Shown: piece after piece, positions 16,212-25,141 of the stretch | Numbering within the stretch: the stretch's first letter is position 1 | Layout of the letters: every line of letters starts with the position of its first letter | DNA from: Planctomycetes bacterium ADurb.Bin069 | Lineage (GTDB): Bacteria; Planctomycetota; UBA8108; UBA8890; UBA8898 | DNA length: 64,000 bases | Reading direction: 5' to 3' | NCBI GenBank assembly: GCA_002070955.1 | Contig: MWEK01000001.1 | Location: 206,103 to 270,102 of the forward strand | Notes under the pieces: model-generated | What the model saw: only the letters and a program-made list of their open reading frames with translations | Told to the model about the DNA's origin: nothing | Database searches by the model: none | Program-made: the position numbers and the translations under genes

Positions 16212-17654
16212 ATGCCGCAGTTTTCCCGCCGCAGCTTTCTGAAGCGCTCGACCTTCGCGGCCGGCGCCGCGTTCACGCTGGGAGGTCCCTTGTCCGCGCG
16301 CCGCGTTCTCGGCGCGAGCGATTCGATTCGCATGGGCGTCGCCGGGCTCAACGGCCGCGGCGGCACCCACGTCGGCGAATTTCTCGGCATGGAGGGCGTC
16401 GAGATCACGTATCTCATCGATCCGGACACGCGGACCTTCAAGCGCCACGCCGAGAAGATCGAGAAGAAGACGGGCCGGGAGCCCGCGCTGGTCCAGGACG
16501 TGCGCCGGGCCCTCGAGGACAAGAACCTCGATGTCCTTACGATCGCCGCGACCAACCACTGGCACGCCCCCATGACGATCTGGGCCTGCCAAGCCGGCAA
16601 GGATGTCTTCGTCGAGAAGCCGTGCAGCCACAACGTGCGCGAGGGCCGCATCGCCGTGGAGTGCGCCCGCAAGTACAACCGCATCGTCCAGCACGGAACG
16701 CAGGGCCGCAGCGATAGGCGCTGGGCCCGGCTGGCCGAGATCGCCCGACAGGGGCTGCTGGGCAAACTGCTGGTGTCTTACGGCCTGTGCTACAAGCCCC
16801 GGGACAGCATCGGCTTCCAGCCAGCCTCGCCGCCCCCGCCGGAGATGGACTTCAATCTCTGGCTCGGTCCGGCGCCCGACCAGCCCCATCACGCCAACCT
16901 GGTCCACTACAACTGGCACTGGTTCTGGGATTTCGGCAACGGCGACATCGGCAACCAGGGCGTCCACCAGTTCGACATCGCCCGCTGGATCATCCCCGGC
17001 GCCACCTGGCCCACCAGCGTCATCAGCGTGGGCGGCCGCTTCGGCTACGAGGATCAGGCGCAAACCCCCAACACGCAGATCTCGGTGATGGATTTCGGCG
17101 AGACGAAGCTCGTCTTCGTGGTCCGCGGCTTGAAGACCGGCGACTTTTACGGCGAGAAGATCGGCAACATCGCCGTGTTCGAGAAGGGCGTCGTCGCGGG
17201 CGGCGACAAGTTCTTTCCCACGGGCTCGACCGTAGCGGAAAAGCTGCCCGATGTCTCGGCCCAGCGCGGCCCGGGCGGCAACATCTTCCGCAACTTCATC
17301 ACCGCCGTCCGCAGCCGGAGGGTCGCGGACCTCGATGCCGACATCCTCGAGGCGCACTACTCGGCGGGCCTGTGCCACCTGCCCAACATCTCCTACCGAT
17401 TGGCCGAGGACGTTCCGTTCCGCCCCATCACCAAGTCCTTCGGCGACGACAAGGTGGCGGCGGATACGTTCGCGCGCATGGAGGAGCACCTCGCGGGCTC
17501 GAACCAGCTTCCGCTCGAGAAGATGAAATACCGGCTGGGCAGGATGCTCAAGTTCGACGGCGCGAAGGAGCGCTTCATCGACTGTCCCGAGGCCGACGCG
17601 TTACTGACTCGCAACTACCGGGCGCCCTTCACGATCCCCGACAAGGTGGCGTGA
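16212..17654 (+). CDS. Tat-exported Gfo/Idh/MocA-family oxidoreductase
   Basis: This 480-residue NAD(P)-dependent sugar oxidoreductase-type protein starts with a Tat signal (SRRSFLKRSTFAAGAAFTLG), so it should fold with its cofactor in the cytoplasm before export. The Rossmann domain begins IRMGVAGLNGRGGTHV (about 41-56). The family motif EKP is in KDVFVEKPCSHNVREG (about 133-148). The C-terminal half includes NWHWFWDFGNGDIGNQGVHQ, typical of the PVC-type subfamily. A strong AAGGAGG precedes the ATG. It leads a four-gene plus-strand cluster. The substrate is unknown; exported members of this family include glycoside hydrolases with an NAD mechanism, so an oxidoreductase role is not certain. 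Confidence 0.88.
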   Translation: MPQFSRRSFLKRSTFAAGAAFTLGGPLSARRVLGASDSIRMGVAGLNGRGGTHVGEFLGMEGVEITYLIDPDTRTFKRHAEKIEKKTGREPALVQDVRRALEDKNLDVLTIAATNHWHAPMTIWACQAGKDVFVEKPCSHNVREGRIAVECARKYNRIVQHGTQGRSDRRWARLAEIARQGLLGKLLVSYGLCYKPRDSIGFQPASPPPPEMDFNLWLGPAPDQPHHANLVHYNWHWFWDFGNGDIGNQGVHQFDIARWIIPGATWPTSVISVGGRFGYEDQAQTPNTQISVMDFGETKLVFVVRGLKTGDFYGEKIGNIAVFEKGVVAGGDKFFPTGSTVAEKLPDVSAQRGPGGNIFRNFITAVRSRRVADLDADILEAHYSAGLCHLPNISYRLAEDVPFRPITKSFGDDKVAADTFARMEEHLAGSNQLPLEKMKYRLGRMLKFDGAKERFIDCPEADALLTRNYRAPFTIPDKVA

Positions 17655-17725
17655 GGCGCCGGCTCGCGCGCGGCCGCGTCGGGGCGGGCGGACCTCCCGG
17701 CGCGGCCGCGGCGGCGCTCGGCGCG

Positions 17726-17734
17726 TGGTATCAT
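17726..17734 (+). promoter_or_regulatory. Extended -10 element upstream of aldo/keto reductase gene
   Basis: GTGGTATCAT gives a TGn-extended TATCAT (17729-17734), 35 bases before the ATG at 17770. No -35 is recognisable. It would be an internal promoter. The same GCGTGGTATCAT string occurs before the PilT operon on the other strand. Confidence 0.35.
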
Positions 17735-17769
17735 GGTCGAGCCGCAGGTCCCGCACGAAAGGAACCGCT

Positions 17770-18675
17770 ATGAGCATTTGCAGACGCAGGGAATTCCTCG
17801 CCGCCGCCGGGACGGCCGTGTGTCTCCCGAGCTTCGTCCGGGCCTCCGCGGCCGCCGCCGAGGGCGCGGTGCCGCCTCCGCCCCTCGTGCCGCTGGGCGC
17901 CACCGGCATCACCCTCTCGCGCATCGGGCAGGGCACCGGCATGCACGGCGGCAACCGCCAATCCAACCACACGCGCATGGGCTTCGAAAAGCTCGTCGGC
18001 CTCATGCGCCACGCCTACGACCGCGGCGTCACCTTCTTCGACCTGGCGGACCTTTACGGGACGCACGTCTACTTCCGCGAGGCGCTGCGCTCCATCCCGC
18101 GGGACAAGGTGGCGATTCTGACGAAGCTCTGGTGGCGCTACGACGGCCCGCTCTCCGAGACGCCGCCCGAGTTCCAGAAACGCTCGACGCGCATGGCCAT
18201 CGAGCGCTTCCGGCACGAACTCGCCACCGACTACCTTGACATCGTGCTCCTGCACTGCCTCGATAGAGGGAGCTGGGACTCGGAATTGGCCGCCTACATG
18301 GAGGCGCTCTCCGAGGCGAAAGCCAAGAAGGCGGTCAGGGCCGTCGGCGTTTCGTGCCACGGATTCGAGGCGCTCAAGACCGCCGCGGCCTGCCCCTGGG
18401 TGGACGTGATCCTCGCCCGCATCAATCCCCGCGGCGTGGCGATGGACGCCCCCACCGATCAAGTGGTGCCGGTCCTCGCCCAGGCCAAGCGCAACGGCAA
18501 GGCCATTATCGGCATGAAGATTTACGGCGAGGGCCGTCTCGTCGCCCAGCGGGAAGACTGCATGCGCTTCGCCCAGGGGCTCGAGTTCCTGGACTGCATG
18601 ACCATCGGCAGCGAGGCGGTGGAACATGTGGACGACAACCTGCGGCTGCTCGCCAAGTACGCCCGCGCCGGGTAA
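17770..18675 (+). CDS. Tat-signal aldo/keto reductase
   Basis: This 301-residue protein has an N-terminal twin-arginine stretch (CRRREFLAAAGTAVCLPSF) followed by an aldo/keto reductase TIM barrel. The active-site tetrad is recognisable: Asp and Tyr in FFDLADLYGTHVYFREAL, Lys in KVAILTKLWW and His in DIVLLHCLD. The last strand and NADPH-binding region include VSCHGFEALKTA and KAIIGMKIYGEGR. It is probably exported with its cofactor bound. AAAGGAACC precedes the ATG. It lies 115 bases after the Gfo/Idh gene and 56 before the S9 peptidase. A role in oxidising or reducing sugars released outside the cytoplasm is inferred from context; the substrate is unknown. Confidence 0.87.
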   Translation: MSICRRREFLAAAGTAVCLPSFVRASAAAAEGAVPPPPLVPLGATGITLSRIGQGTGMHGGNRQSNHTRMGFEKLVGLMRHAYDRGVTFFDLADLYGTHVYFREALRSIPRDKVAILTKLWWRYDGPLSETPPEFQKRSTRMAIERFRHELATDYLDIVLLHCLDRGSWDSELAAYMEALSEAKAKKAVRAVGVSCHGFEALKTAAACPWVDVILARINPRGVAMDAPTDQVVPVLAQAKRNGKAIIGMKIYGEGRLVAQREDCMRFAQGLEFLDCMTIGSEAVEHVDDNLRLLAKYARAG

Positions 18676-18731
18676 GCTCCGCGGCGCGGCGGCGGGACCG
18701 CGCCGGCGGCCGCAGAACGAGACGATCGCCC

Positions 18732-21272
18732 ATGACAACCCTCGCGCCGCGCTTCCCACAGGCGTCTCTGCGCGCCGCCCTCGCCGCCCTCGCCGCCCTC
18801 GCGGCCGGCGCCGCCGCCCAGGGCGCCCGCGCGGACTATGACCGCGCCGCGGCGCTCAGAGAGCGCTTCTCCGGCAAGGTCTTTCGCGAATCCGTGCGGC
18901 CCCGTTGGCTGCCGGGCGGAAACGAATTCTGGTATCGCGCGGCCACCGGGCCCGGCACGCACGAGTTCGTGTTCGTCGACGCGCTGAAGGGCATCCGCCG
19001 GCCGGCCTTCGACCATGCCCGCATGGCCGCGGCGCTGGCCCGGGCCGGCATCGCGGACGCCAAGGCCGAGGCCCTTCCGCTGGACGGCCTGGGCTTCGAG
19101 CTTGCGGCCGGCGCGGTGACGTTCCGGGCCGGCGGCGCCTGGTGGCGCTGCGACACGGCAACGTTCGAGTGCGAGACCTTCACGCCCTCGCCAAGGGCTT
19201 TAGCCGCGGACCGCGGCCGCCGCGCTCCGCGCGCGACCAGGCACACGGGCGCCGAGACCTCCGTGACGTTCATCAACGCGACGGGCGGCGAGATCGAACT
19301 CTTCTGGCTCGACCCCGAGGGGCGGCGCCGCTCCTACGGGAAGATCGCGCCGGGAGCGCGGCGCGATCAGCACACCTTCGCCGGCCACGTCTGGCTCGTC
19401 GTCGACGCCGCGGGAGCGCCGCTCCTGCGCCTGGAAGCCGAGGAGGAGGCGTTCTCGGTCTCCGTTGAACCCCTTGCGGCCGGCGCGGAGCCGCCGGCCC
19501 CCCGTCCCCGCCCCGGCCGGCTCGGGGCGTCGCCCGACGGGACCCTCGAGGCTTTCATCAAGGACCACAACATCTGGCTCCGAGACCCCGTCACGCGGGA
19601 GGAGTCCGCCCTCAGCGCCGACGGCGCTCCCGGAGAGGCCTACGGCGAACGCTTCGCGTGGTCCCCGGACGGAAGGCACATCGCCGCGATCAGAGTCGTG
19701 AGCGGCGACGACCGCAAGGTGTTCGTGATCGAGTCCTCGCCGCGGGATCAGCTCCAGCCCAAGCTCCGGTCCTACCCCTACCTGAAGCCCGGCGACCGGG
19801 TGCCGCTCCACCAGGTCCGCCTCTTCGATGTCGCCGCCCGCGCCCCCATCGCGGTCCCGGACGCGCTCTTTGCGAACCCCTGGGACATCACCGGCCTGCA
19901 TTGGGCCCCCGATTCGAGTTTCTTCACCTTTCTCTACAATCAGCGCGGCCACCAGGTTCTCAGGGTCATCGCCGTCGATGCCGCGACCGGCGCGGCCCGG
20001 GTCGTTATCGAGGAAAAGAGCCCGACCTTCGTGGACTACGCGGGCAAGTTCTTTCTTCACTACCTGGACGCCGCCGGTGAAATCATCTGGATGTCCGAGC
20101 GCGACGGCTGGAACCACCTCTACCTCTACGACGGCGCCGGCGGCGGCGTCAAGAACCAAATCACGCAAGGCGCCTGGGTCGTCCGCGGCGTCGAGCGCGT
20201 CGATGCCGAGGCGCGCCGGATCATCTTCCGCGCCGGCGGCATCGTCCCGGGCCAGGACCCCTACTACCTGCACACTTGCGCCGTCAACTTCGACGGCTCC
20301 GGGCTGGCGGTTCTCACCGAGGGCGACGGCACCCACGCGGTCGAGTTTTCACCCGACGGCAGGTTTCTCATCGACGCCTGGTCGCGCGTCGACCTGCCGC
20401 CCGTGACCGAACTGCGGCGCGCCGCCGACGGCGGGCGCGTCTGCGAACTGGAGCGCGCCGATCACCGGGCCCTGCTTGCCGCCGGCTGGCGGGCGCCGGA
20501 GCGCTTCAACGCCAAGGGACGCGACGGCGCGACGGATATCTACGGGGTCATCCACCGGCCGACGACCTTCGATCCGAAGGGCAAGTATCCCATCATCGAA
20601 GCCATCTACGCCGGGCCTCAAGACTCCTTCGTCCCGAAGGCTTTTCGCTCCCACTTCGACGCCCAATCCATGGCGGAGCTGGGCTTCATCGTCGTTCAGA
20701 TCGACGGCATGGGCACCAGCAACCGCTCCAAGCAATTCCACGACGTGTGCTGGCGGAACCTGGCCGACGCGGGCCTCCCCGATCGGGTCCTCTGGATCAA
20801 GGCCGCCGCCGCGACGCGGCCCTACATGGATTTGGCGCGCGTCGGGATCTACGGCGGCTCCGCGGGAGGCCAGAGCGCCCTGGGCGCGCTCCTGACCCAC
20901 GGCGACTTCTACCACGCCGCCGTCGCCGATTGCGGCTGCCACGACAACCGCATGGACAAGATCTGGTGGAACGAGCTGTGGATGGGCTGGCCCGTGGGGC
21001 CGCATTACGCCGAGAACTCCAACGTCACCCTGGCGCACAAGCTCCGGGGCAAACTCCTCCTCATCGTGGGCGAGCTGGACGACAACGTCGACCCGGCCTC
21101 GACCATGCAGGTCGTGCGCGCGCTCATCGACGCGGACAAGGACTTCGAGCTCCTCGTGATTCCGGGAGCCGGCCACGGCGCCGCCGGGACGCCCTACGGC
21201 CACAGGCGGCTCCAGGATTTTTTCGTGCGCAACCTCTTGGGCGTGGAACCCCGACGCGGGCCGGACGCATAG
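18732..21272 (+). CDS. Secreted S9 family (DPP IV-like) prolyl peptidase with inserted VHL-beta-like domain
   Basis: This 846-residue exported peptidase has an Ala-rich signal peptide (residues 1-30). A beta-propeller follows (about 35-175 and 250-560), with repeats such as FAWSPDGRHIAAI and LHWAPDSSFFTFL. Then comes an alpha/beta-hydrolase domain with nucleophile Ser710 in IYGGSAGGQS, Asp near 783 in GELDDNVDP and His815 in GAGHGAAG. Such enzymes cut after Pro or Ala at peptide N-termini. Residues about 177-243 (SVTFINATGGEIELFW through GHVWLVVDAAG) look like a VHL beta-domain between propeller parts. The start has no clear ribosome-binding site. It sits in the carbohydrate operon, suggesting glycoprotein breakdown. 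Confidence 0.9.
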   Translation: MTTLAPRFPQASLRAALAALAALAAGAAAQGARADYDRAAALRERFSGKVFRESVRPRWLPGGNEFWYRAATGPGTHEFVFVDALKGIRRPAFDHARMAAALARAGIADAKAEALPLDGLGFELAAGAVTFRAGGAWWRCDTATFECETFTPSPRALAADRGRRAPRATRHTGAETSVTFINATGGEIELFWLDPEGRRRSYGKIAPGARRDQHTFAGHVWLVVDAAGAPLLRLEAEEEAFSVSVEPLAAGAEPPAPRPRPGRLGASPDGTLEAFIKDHNIWLRDPVTREESALSADGAPGEAYGERFAWSPDGRHIAAIRVVSGDDRKVFVIESSPRDQLQPKLRSYPYLKPGDRVPLHQVRLFDVAARAPIAVPDALFANPWDITGLHWAPDSSFFTFLYNQRGHQVLRVIAVDAATGAARVVIEEKSPTFVDYAGKFFLHYLDAAGEIIWMSERDGWNHLYLYDGAGGGVKNQITQGAWVVRGVERVDAEARRIIFRAGGIVPGQDPYYLHTCAVNFDGSGLAVLTEGDGTHAVEFSPDGRFLIDAWSRVDLPPVTELRRAADGGRVCELERADHRALLAAGWRAPERFNAKGRDGATDIYGVIHRPTTFDPKGKYPIIEAIYAGPQDSFVPKAFRSHFDAQSMAELGFIVVQIDGMGTSNRSKQFHDVCWRNLADAGLPDRVLWIKAAAATRPYMDLARVGIYGGSAGGQSALGALLTHGDFYHAAVADCGCHDNRMDKIWWNELWMGWPVGPHYAENSNVTLAHKLRGKLLLIVGELDDNVDPASTMQVVRALIDADKDFELLVIPGAGHGAAGTPYGHRRLQDFFVRNLLGVEPRRGPDA

Positions 21273-21282
21273 AAAGGAAGCC

Positions 21283-23463
21283 ATGAACCATCTTGCCATT
21301 CTGCGGCGCTCCCTCGCCGTTTTGGTCTTGACCGGCGCCGCCCTCGCGGCGCGCGACGACCTTCTCGTCGCCGACTTCGAAGGCGCGACTTACGGCGCCT
21401 GGAAGACCACCGGCGAAGCCTTCGGGCCCGGTCCCGCCCGCGGCACCCTTCCCGGGCAGATGGAAGTGAGCGGCTTCGAGGGCCGCGGGCTGGTCAACAG
21501 CTTCTACAACGGCGACCGCTCCGTCGGCACCCTCACGTCGCCGCCCTTTCGGATCGAACGGGACTTCCTCGTGTTCCTGGTGGGCGGCGGCATGCATCCG
21601 GGGGAAACCTGCATCAACCTGCTCATCGGCGGGAAAGTCGTCCGGACCGCCACGGGGCCCAACGACAAGCCCGGAGGGAGCGAGCGGCTCGAACGGCATT
21701 CCTGGGAGGTGCGCGCCCTCGCGGGCAAGGACGCCATCATCGAGATCGTCGACCGCGCGACGGGCGGCTGGGGCCACATCAACGTGGATCACATCGTGCA
21801 ATCCGACCGCCCCGCCGGCGTCGTCCAACACGTCCGCCCCCTGGTCATCGACCGCGACTACCTCCGTTTCCGCTTCCCCGCCCGCGCCGGGAAGCGCGCG
21901 CAGATCGCTTTGTTCGTCGACGGCCGCATCGCCAGGCACGCCGCCGGCGCCGACCGCGACGCTCCGCAGGCGCTCACGTGGGACGTGTCGCGGCTCAAGG
22001 GCGCGCACGCCGAACTCCACATCAGCGAGCCCCTCGGCGGCGATCTGTCCAGTCCCCTCGCCGACAGCGTCTCCCTCGGCGACCGCCCCGAGGGCGGCTT
22101 GATCGTCGTCGACCGCCTCTACCGGGAGACCTACCGGCCGCAATTCCACTTCTCGGCTCGAACCAATTGGCTGAACGACCCCAACGGCCTCGTCTTCTTC
22201 GACGGCGAATACCACCTCTTCTTCCAACACAACCCCTCCGGCATCGATTGGGGCAACACGACTTGGGGTCACGCCGTCAGCGCCGACCTCCTCCATTGGA
22301 GGCAGTTGGAGCACGCGCTCTTCCCCGACGAGCTCGGCACGATGTTCTCGGGCTCCGCCGTCGTCGACCAGGGCGACACCGCCGGATTCCGGACGGGCGC
22401 CGGGAAGGCGCTGGTTGCCATCTACACCGCGGCGGGCGGCACCAACGCGGCCTCCCAGGGCAAGCCCTTCACGCAATGCATCGCCTACTCGAACGATCGC
22501 GGCCGCACCTGGACCAAGTACGGCGGCAATCCCGTGCTCGGCCATATCGTCGGCGGCAACCGCGATCCGAAGGTCCTCTGGCACGCGCCGGCGGCCCGGT
22601 GGATCATGGCGCTCTATCTGGACGGCTCGGATTTCGCGCTCTTCGCCTCGCCGGATCTCAAGCGCTGGGAGAAGCTCTGCGACGTGCCCATGCCGGGCAC
22701 GGACGAATGCCCCGACTTTTTCGAGCTGCCCGTCGAGGGCGATGCGCGCGAAACCAAATGGGTGTTTTGGGGCGGAAACGGCAATTACCGCCTCGGCGCC
22801 TTCGACGGCCGGCGGTTTATGCCCGAGACGCCGCCCCTGCGGTCCTGCTACGGCGCCAACGATTATGCCGCTCAGACTTACAGCGATATCCCCGCCTCCG
22901 ACGGGCGCCGAATCCAGATCGCCTGGATGCGCGGAGGCCGGTATCCGGGCATGCCCTTCAACCAGCAGATGAGCTTTCCCCGCGTTTTGACCCTGAGGAA
23001 AACGCCCGAAGGCGTGCGGCTTTTCTTCGAGCCGATCGGGGAGATCGCGGCCCTCAGAACGGAAACCCGGGAATGGCGCGGCCTGGCCCTGGCGCCGGGA
23101 AAGAATCCCTTGGCGGAGTTCCAAGGCGAGCTGTGGGACATCGAGGCCGACCTCGAGCCCGGAAGCGCCTCGGAGACAGGGTTCGTCGTCCGCGGCGCGC
23201 GCATCGCCTACGACGCCGAGGCGCGCGAGCTGCGCACGCCGGGCGGCGCCGCGCCCCTCGCTCCTGAGGACGGACGCATCGCGCTCCGCCTGCTGGTCGA
23301 CCGGACGTCCATCGAGGTTTTCGCCGGCGGCGGGCTCCGGCTTATCTGTTTCTGCTTCCTGCCGGATCCCGCCGACCGCGGGCTGGAGCTCTACGCGAAG
23401 GACGGCGGCGCCGCCTGCCGGACGCTGCGCGTTTCGGCGCTGCGCTCGGCCTGGCCGGAGTGA
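21283..23463 (+). CDS. Secreted GH32 fructan/levan beta-fructosidase
   Basis: This 726-residue exported glycoside hydrolase has a signal peptide in residues 1-22. Residues 25-280 form one or two lectin-like beta modules (LLVADFEGATYGAWKTTGEAFG opens the first). The GH32 five-blade propeller begins at about 285 with NWLNDPNGL (nucleophile Asp299), FFQHNPSG, NRDPKV (Asp428, transition-state stabiliser) and the acid/base Glu475 in DECPDFFELP. A C-terminal beta-sandwich ends with DRTSIEVFAGGG. The catalytic triad is intact. It should release fructose from levan, inulin or sucrose. AGAAAGGAAGCC precedes the ATG, 10 bases after the peptidase. It is the last gene of the plus-strand cluster. Confidence 0.94.
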   Translation: MNHLAILRRSLAVLVLTGAALAARDDLLVADFEGATYGAWKTTGEAFGPGPARGTLPGQMEVSGFEGRGLVNSFYNGDRSVGTLTSPPFRIERDFLVFLVGGGMHPGETCINLLIGGKVVRTATGPNDKPGGSERLERHSWEVRALAGKDAIIEIVDRATGGWGHINVDHIVQSDRPAGVVQHVRPLVIDRDYLRFRFPARAGKRAQIALFVDGRIARHAAGADRDAPQALTWDVSRLKGAHAELHISEPLGGDLSSPLADSVSLGDRPEGGLIVVDRLYRETYRPQFHFSARTNWLNDPNGLVFFDGEYHLFFQHNPSGIDWGNTTWGHAVSADLLHWRQLEHALFPDELGTMFSGSAVVDQGDTAGFRTGAGKALVAIYTAAGGTNAASQGKPFTQCIAYSNDRGRTWTKYGGNPVLGHIVGGNRDPKVLWHAPAARWIMALYLDGSDFALFASPDLKRWEKLCDVPMPGTDECPDFFELPVEGDARETKWVFWGGNGNYRLGAFDGRRFMPETPPLRSCYGANDYAAQTYSDIPASDGRRIQIAWMRGGRYPGMPFNQQMSFPRVLTLRKTPEGVRLFFEPIGEIAALRTETREWRGLALAPGKNPLAEFQGELWDIEADLEPGSASETGFVVRGARIAYDAEARELRTPGGAAPLAPEDGRIALRLLVDRTSIEVFAGGGLRLICFCFLPDPADRGLELYAKDGGAACRTLRVSALRSAWPE

Positions 23464-23475
23464 TCCCCGCGTCCG

Positions 23476-25041
23476 CTAGGCCTCCTCGACGACCTTCCAG
23501 CCCAGCGCGTCGGCCAGGGCGTAGACCGGGTCCTTGAGGTCGCCGTACATCGTGACGCGGTGCCAGCCCCAGTGATCCCACTGGGTGAAGAGCTTCTCGA
23601 TGTCTCCCAGGGGCTCCACGACGAGCTTCGTGCGGCAGGCGCGGTCGTCGGGATCGTTGGCAACCGCCTTCCCGCGGTGGAAGAGGACTTCCTTGCGGCC
23701 CTGGTCGAACTCGGTCGTCGTCGTCATCCAGCCCAGCGGCAGGCGCGAGCGCACCGATGCGCCCTGGCGATCCTCCGAATGCGTCAGGATCTCGAAGGGA
23801 TTGCTCGCCCCCTGCGGGCCGAACACGCGGTTGGAGGCCACGCAGTGGGCGTAGATGATCCGCCGCTGCGCGGTGTCGATGACCGGATCCGAGATATAGC
23901 CGGGGCGGCCCCGGCTCAAGGCCGTCATCGCCACCATCGTCGCCGTCGACCTGATATCGCACTCGCAGGCGCCCACGAGACCCTCGTTGCAGAGCTCGTG
24001 AAATCCGAGGCAGGGATAGGCGTGAATATGGTTGCCATAGAATCCGCCCAGGCAGTTGATCGTGATGGCGTTGGCCCCGTGCTTCTTGAGGAGCGCCTTC
24101 TCGGCCAGGTACATGGCCGCCGACTCCTCGAGGGTTTGGCGCGAGACCCCCTCGATCCGCGCGGCGGTGGCCTGCCACCGGTCCGCGATCGCCCGAGCTT
24201 CATCCTTGTCCGCCGCCTTCCAGGCCTCGTTCAGCTCCGCGAAGGGCAGGTAGACCAGCGGAATGCCCATGATAGGGCCCGCGGTCTTCGCCGTCTGATC
24301 CAGGAAGGCGAGGATCTTCGAACCGCGCATGCGCTCGAGGCATTCCGCCGCCGAAAGCGTCTTGAGATCGTCGGCGGCGCAGGCGAGGTCCCCCGGCGCC
24401 GGTGTCGCGGACCTGCGCACCCGCGCCGTCGCCGCGACGAAATCGGCCGCCGAAGCGCCCCGCTTCACCATGGTGAAGCACTTCGCCGCCTCGACGAGAT
24501 CCTCGAGACGCGAGGAGCCGACGAAGCCCACGTTGGGGGTCTTGGCCCGGAGAAAACCCGCCGTGTACACCAGGAACCCGCCGCTGCCCGCGTACTGAAA
24601 ATCCGCGTACAGGACCGGCTTGCCCGAGGCCGCCATGGTCTGAACGACCCGGTTCCAGCAGTTCATCTGGACGACGATGTAGCCGTCGATGCCGCGGGCC
24701 GCATCCTCTCCGAGAATTTTCTCGGCCTGTTCGGGACCGGTGGCCATGGAGGAGAGGAACTCGATTCCCGCGCAGCCCCGCGCCAGCGCCCCGTCGATCC
24801 GTTCCATCACGGGCACGAAATCGAACCCCTTGTTCGGCCAATCCGGCACCGTCTGCTGCGGGCCGTGGAGGGCGTAGACCACCCGAACCCGCACCGCTCC
24901 GGAAGGTTCCGCCGCCCGAGCCTCGCCGCGCAGCGCCGCCAACCCGGCCGCGCCGGCGCAAGCGGCGGATCCCACCGCCAGAAAACGCCGGCGGCTGAGA
25001 CTGCAGCCGGCACAACCGGAGGGAAAACCTCTCTGCCTCAT
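23476..25041 (-). CDS. Tat-exported FucI/AraA-like (sugar isomerase-fold) protein of unknown function
   Basis: This 521-residue protein has a Tat signal (LSRRRFLAVGSAACAGAAG, residues 16-34). The body resembles the L-fucose/L-arabinose isomerase fold. It has an N-terminal region reading YIVVQMNCWNRVV, a middle helical domain, and a C-terminal part with NAITINCLGGFYGN, CECDIRSTATMVAMTAL and YAHCVASNRVFGPQG, reminiscent of FucI C-terminal segments. Whether the metal ligands are kept cannot be judged by eye. Sugar isomerases are normally cytoplasmic, so Tat export is odd. AAAGGAG lies nine bases before the ATG. It is the last gene of the minus-strand cluster, 100 bases after the ThuA gene. Confidence 0.7.
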   Translation of the reverse strand: MRQRGFPSGCAGCSLSRRRFLAVGSAACAGAAGLAALRGEARAAEPSGAVRVRVVYALHGPQQTVPDWPNKGFDFVPVMERIDGALARGCAGIEFLSSMATGPEQAEKILGEDAARGIDGYIVVQMNCWNRVVQTMAASGKPVLYADFQYAGSGGFLVYTAGFLRAKTPNVGFVGSSRLEDLVEAAKCFTMVKRGASAADFVAATARVRRSATPAPGDLACAADDLKTLSAAECLERMRGSKILAFLDQTAKTAGPIMGIPLVYLPFAELNEAWKAADKDEARAIADRWQATAARIEGVSRQTLEESAAMYLAEKALLKKHGANAITINCLGGFYGNHIHAYPCLGFHELCNEGLVGACECDIRSTATMVAMTALSRGRPGYISDPVIDTAQRRIIYAHCVASNRVFGPQGASNPFEILTHSEDRQGASVRSRLPLGWMTTTTEFDQGRKEVLFHRGKAVANDPDDRACRTKLVVEPLGDIEKLFTQWDHWGWHRVTMYGDLKDPVYALADALGWKVVEEA

Positions 25042-25141
25042 GGGTGCTCCTTTCTTCGTGCCGCCACCATCTTAACTCAGGCGCGGCGGACCGCCAGCCC
25101 GCCGCCTTCGCCGCGCTTCCGCGCCGAGGGTTGAACGCGCC

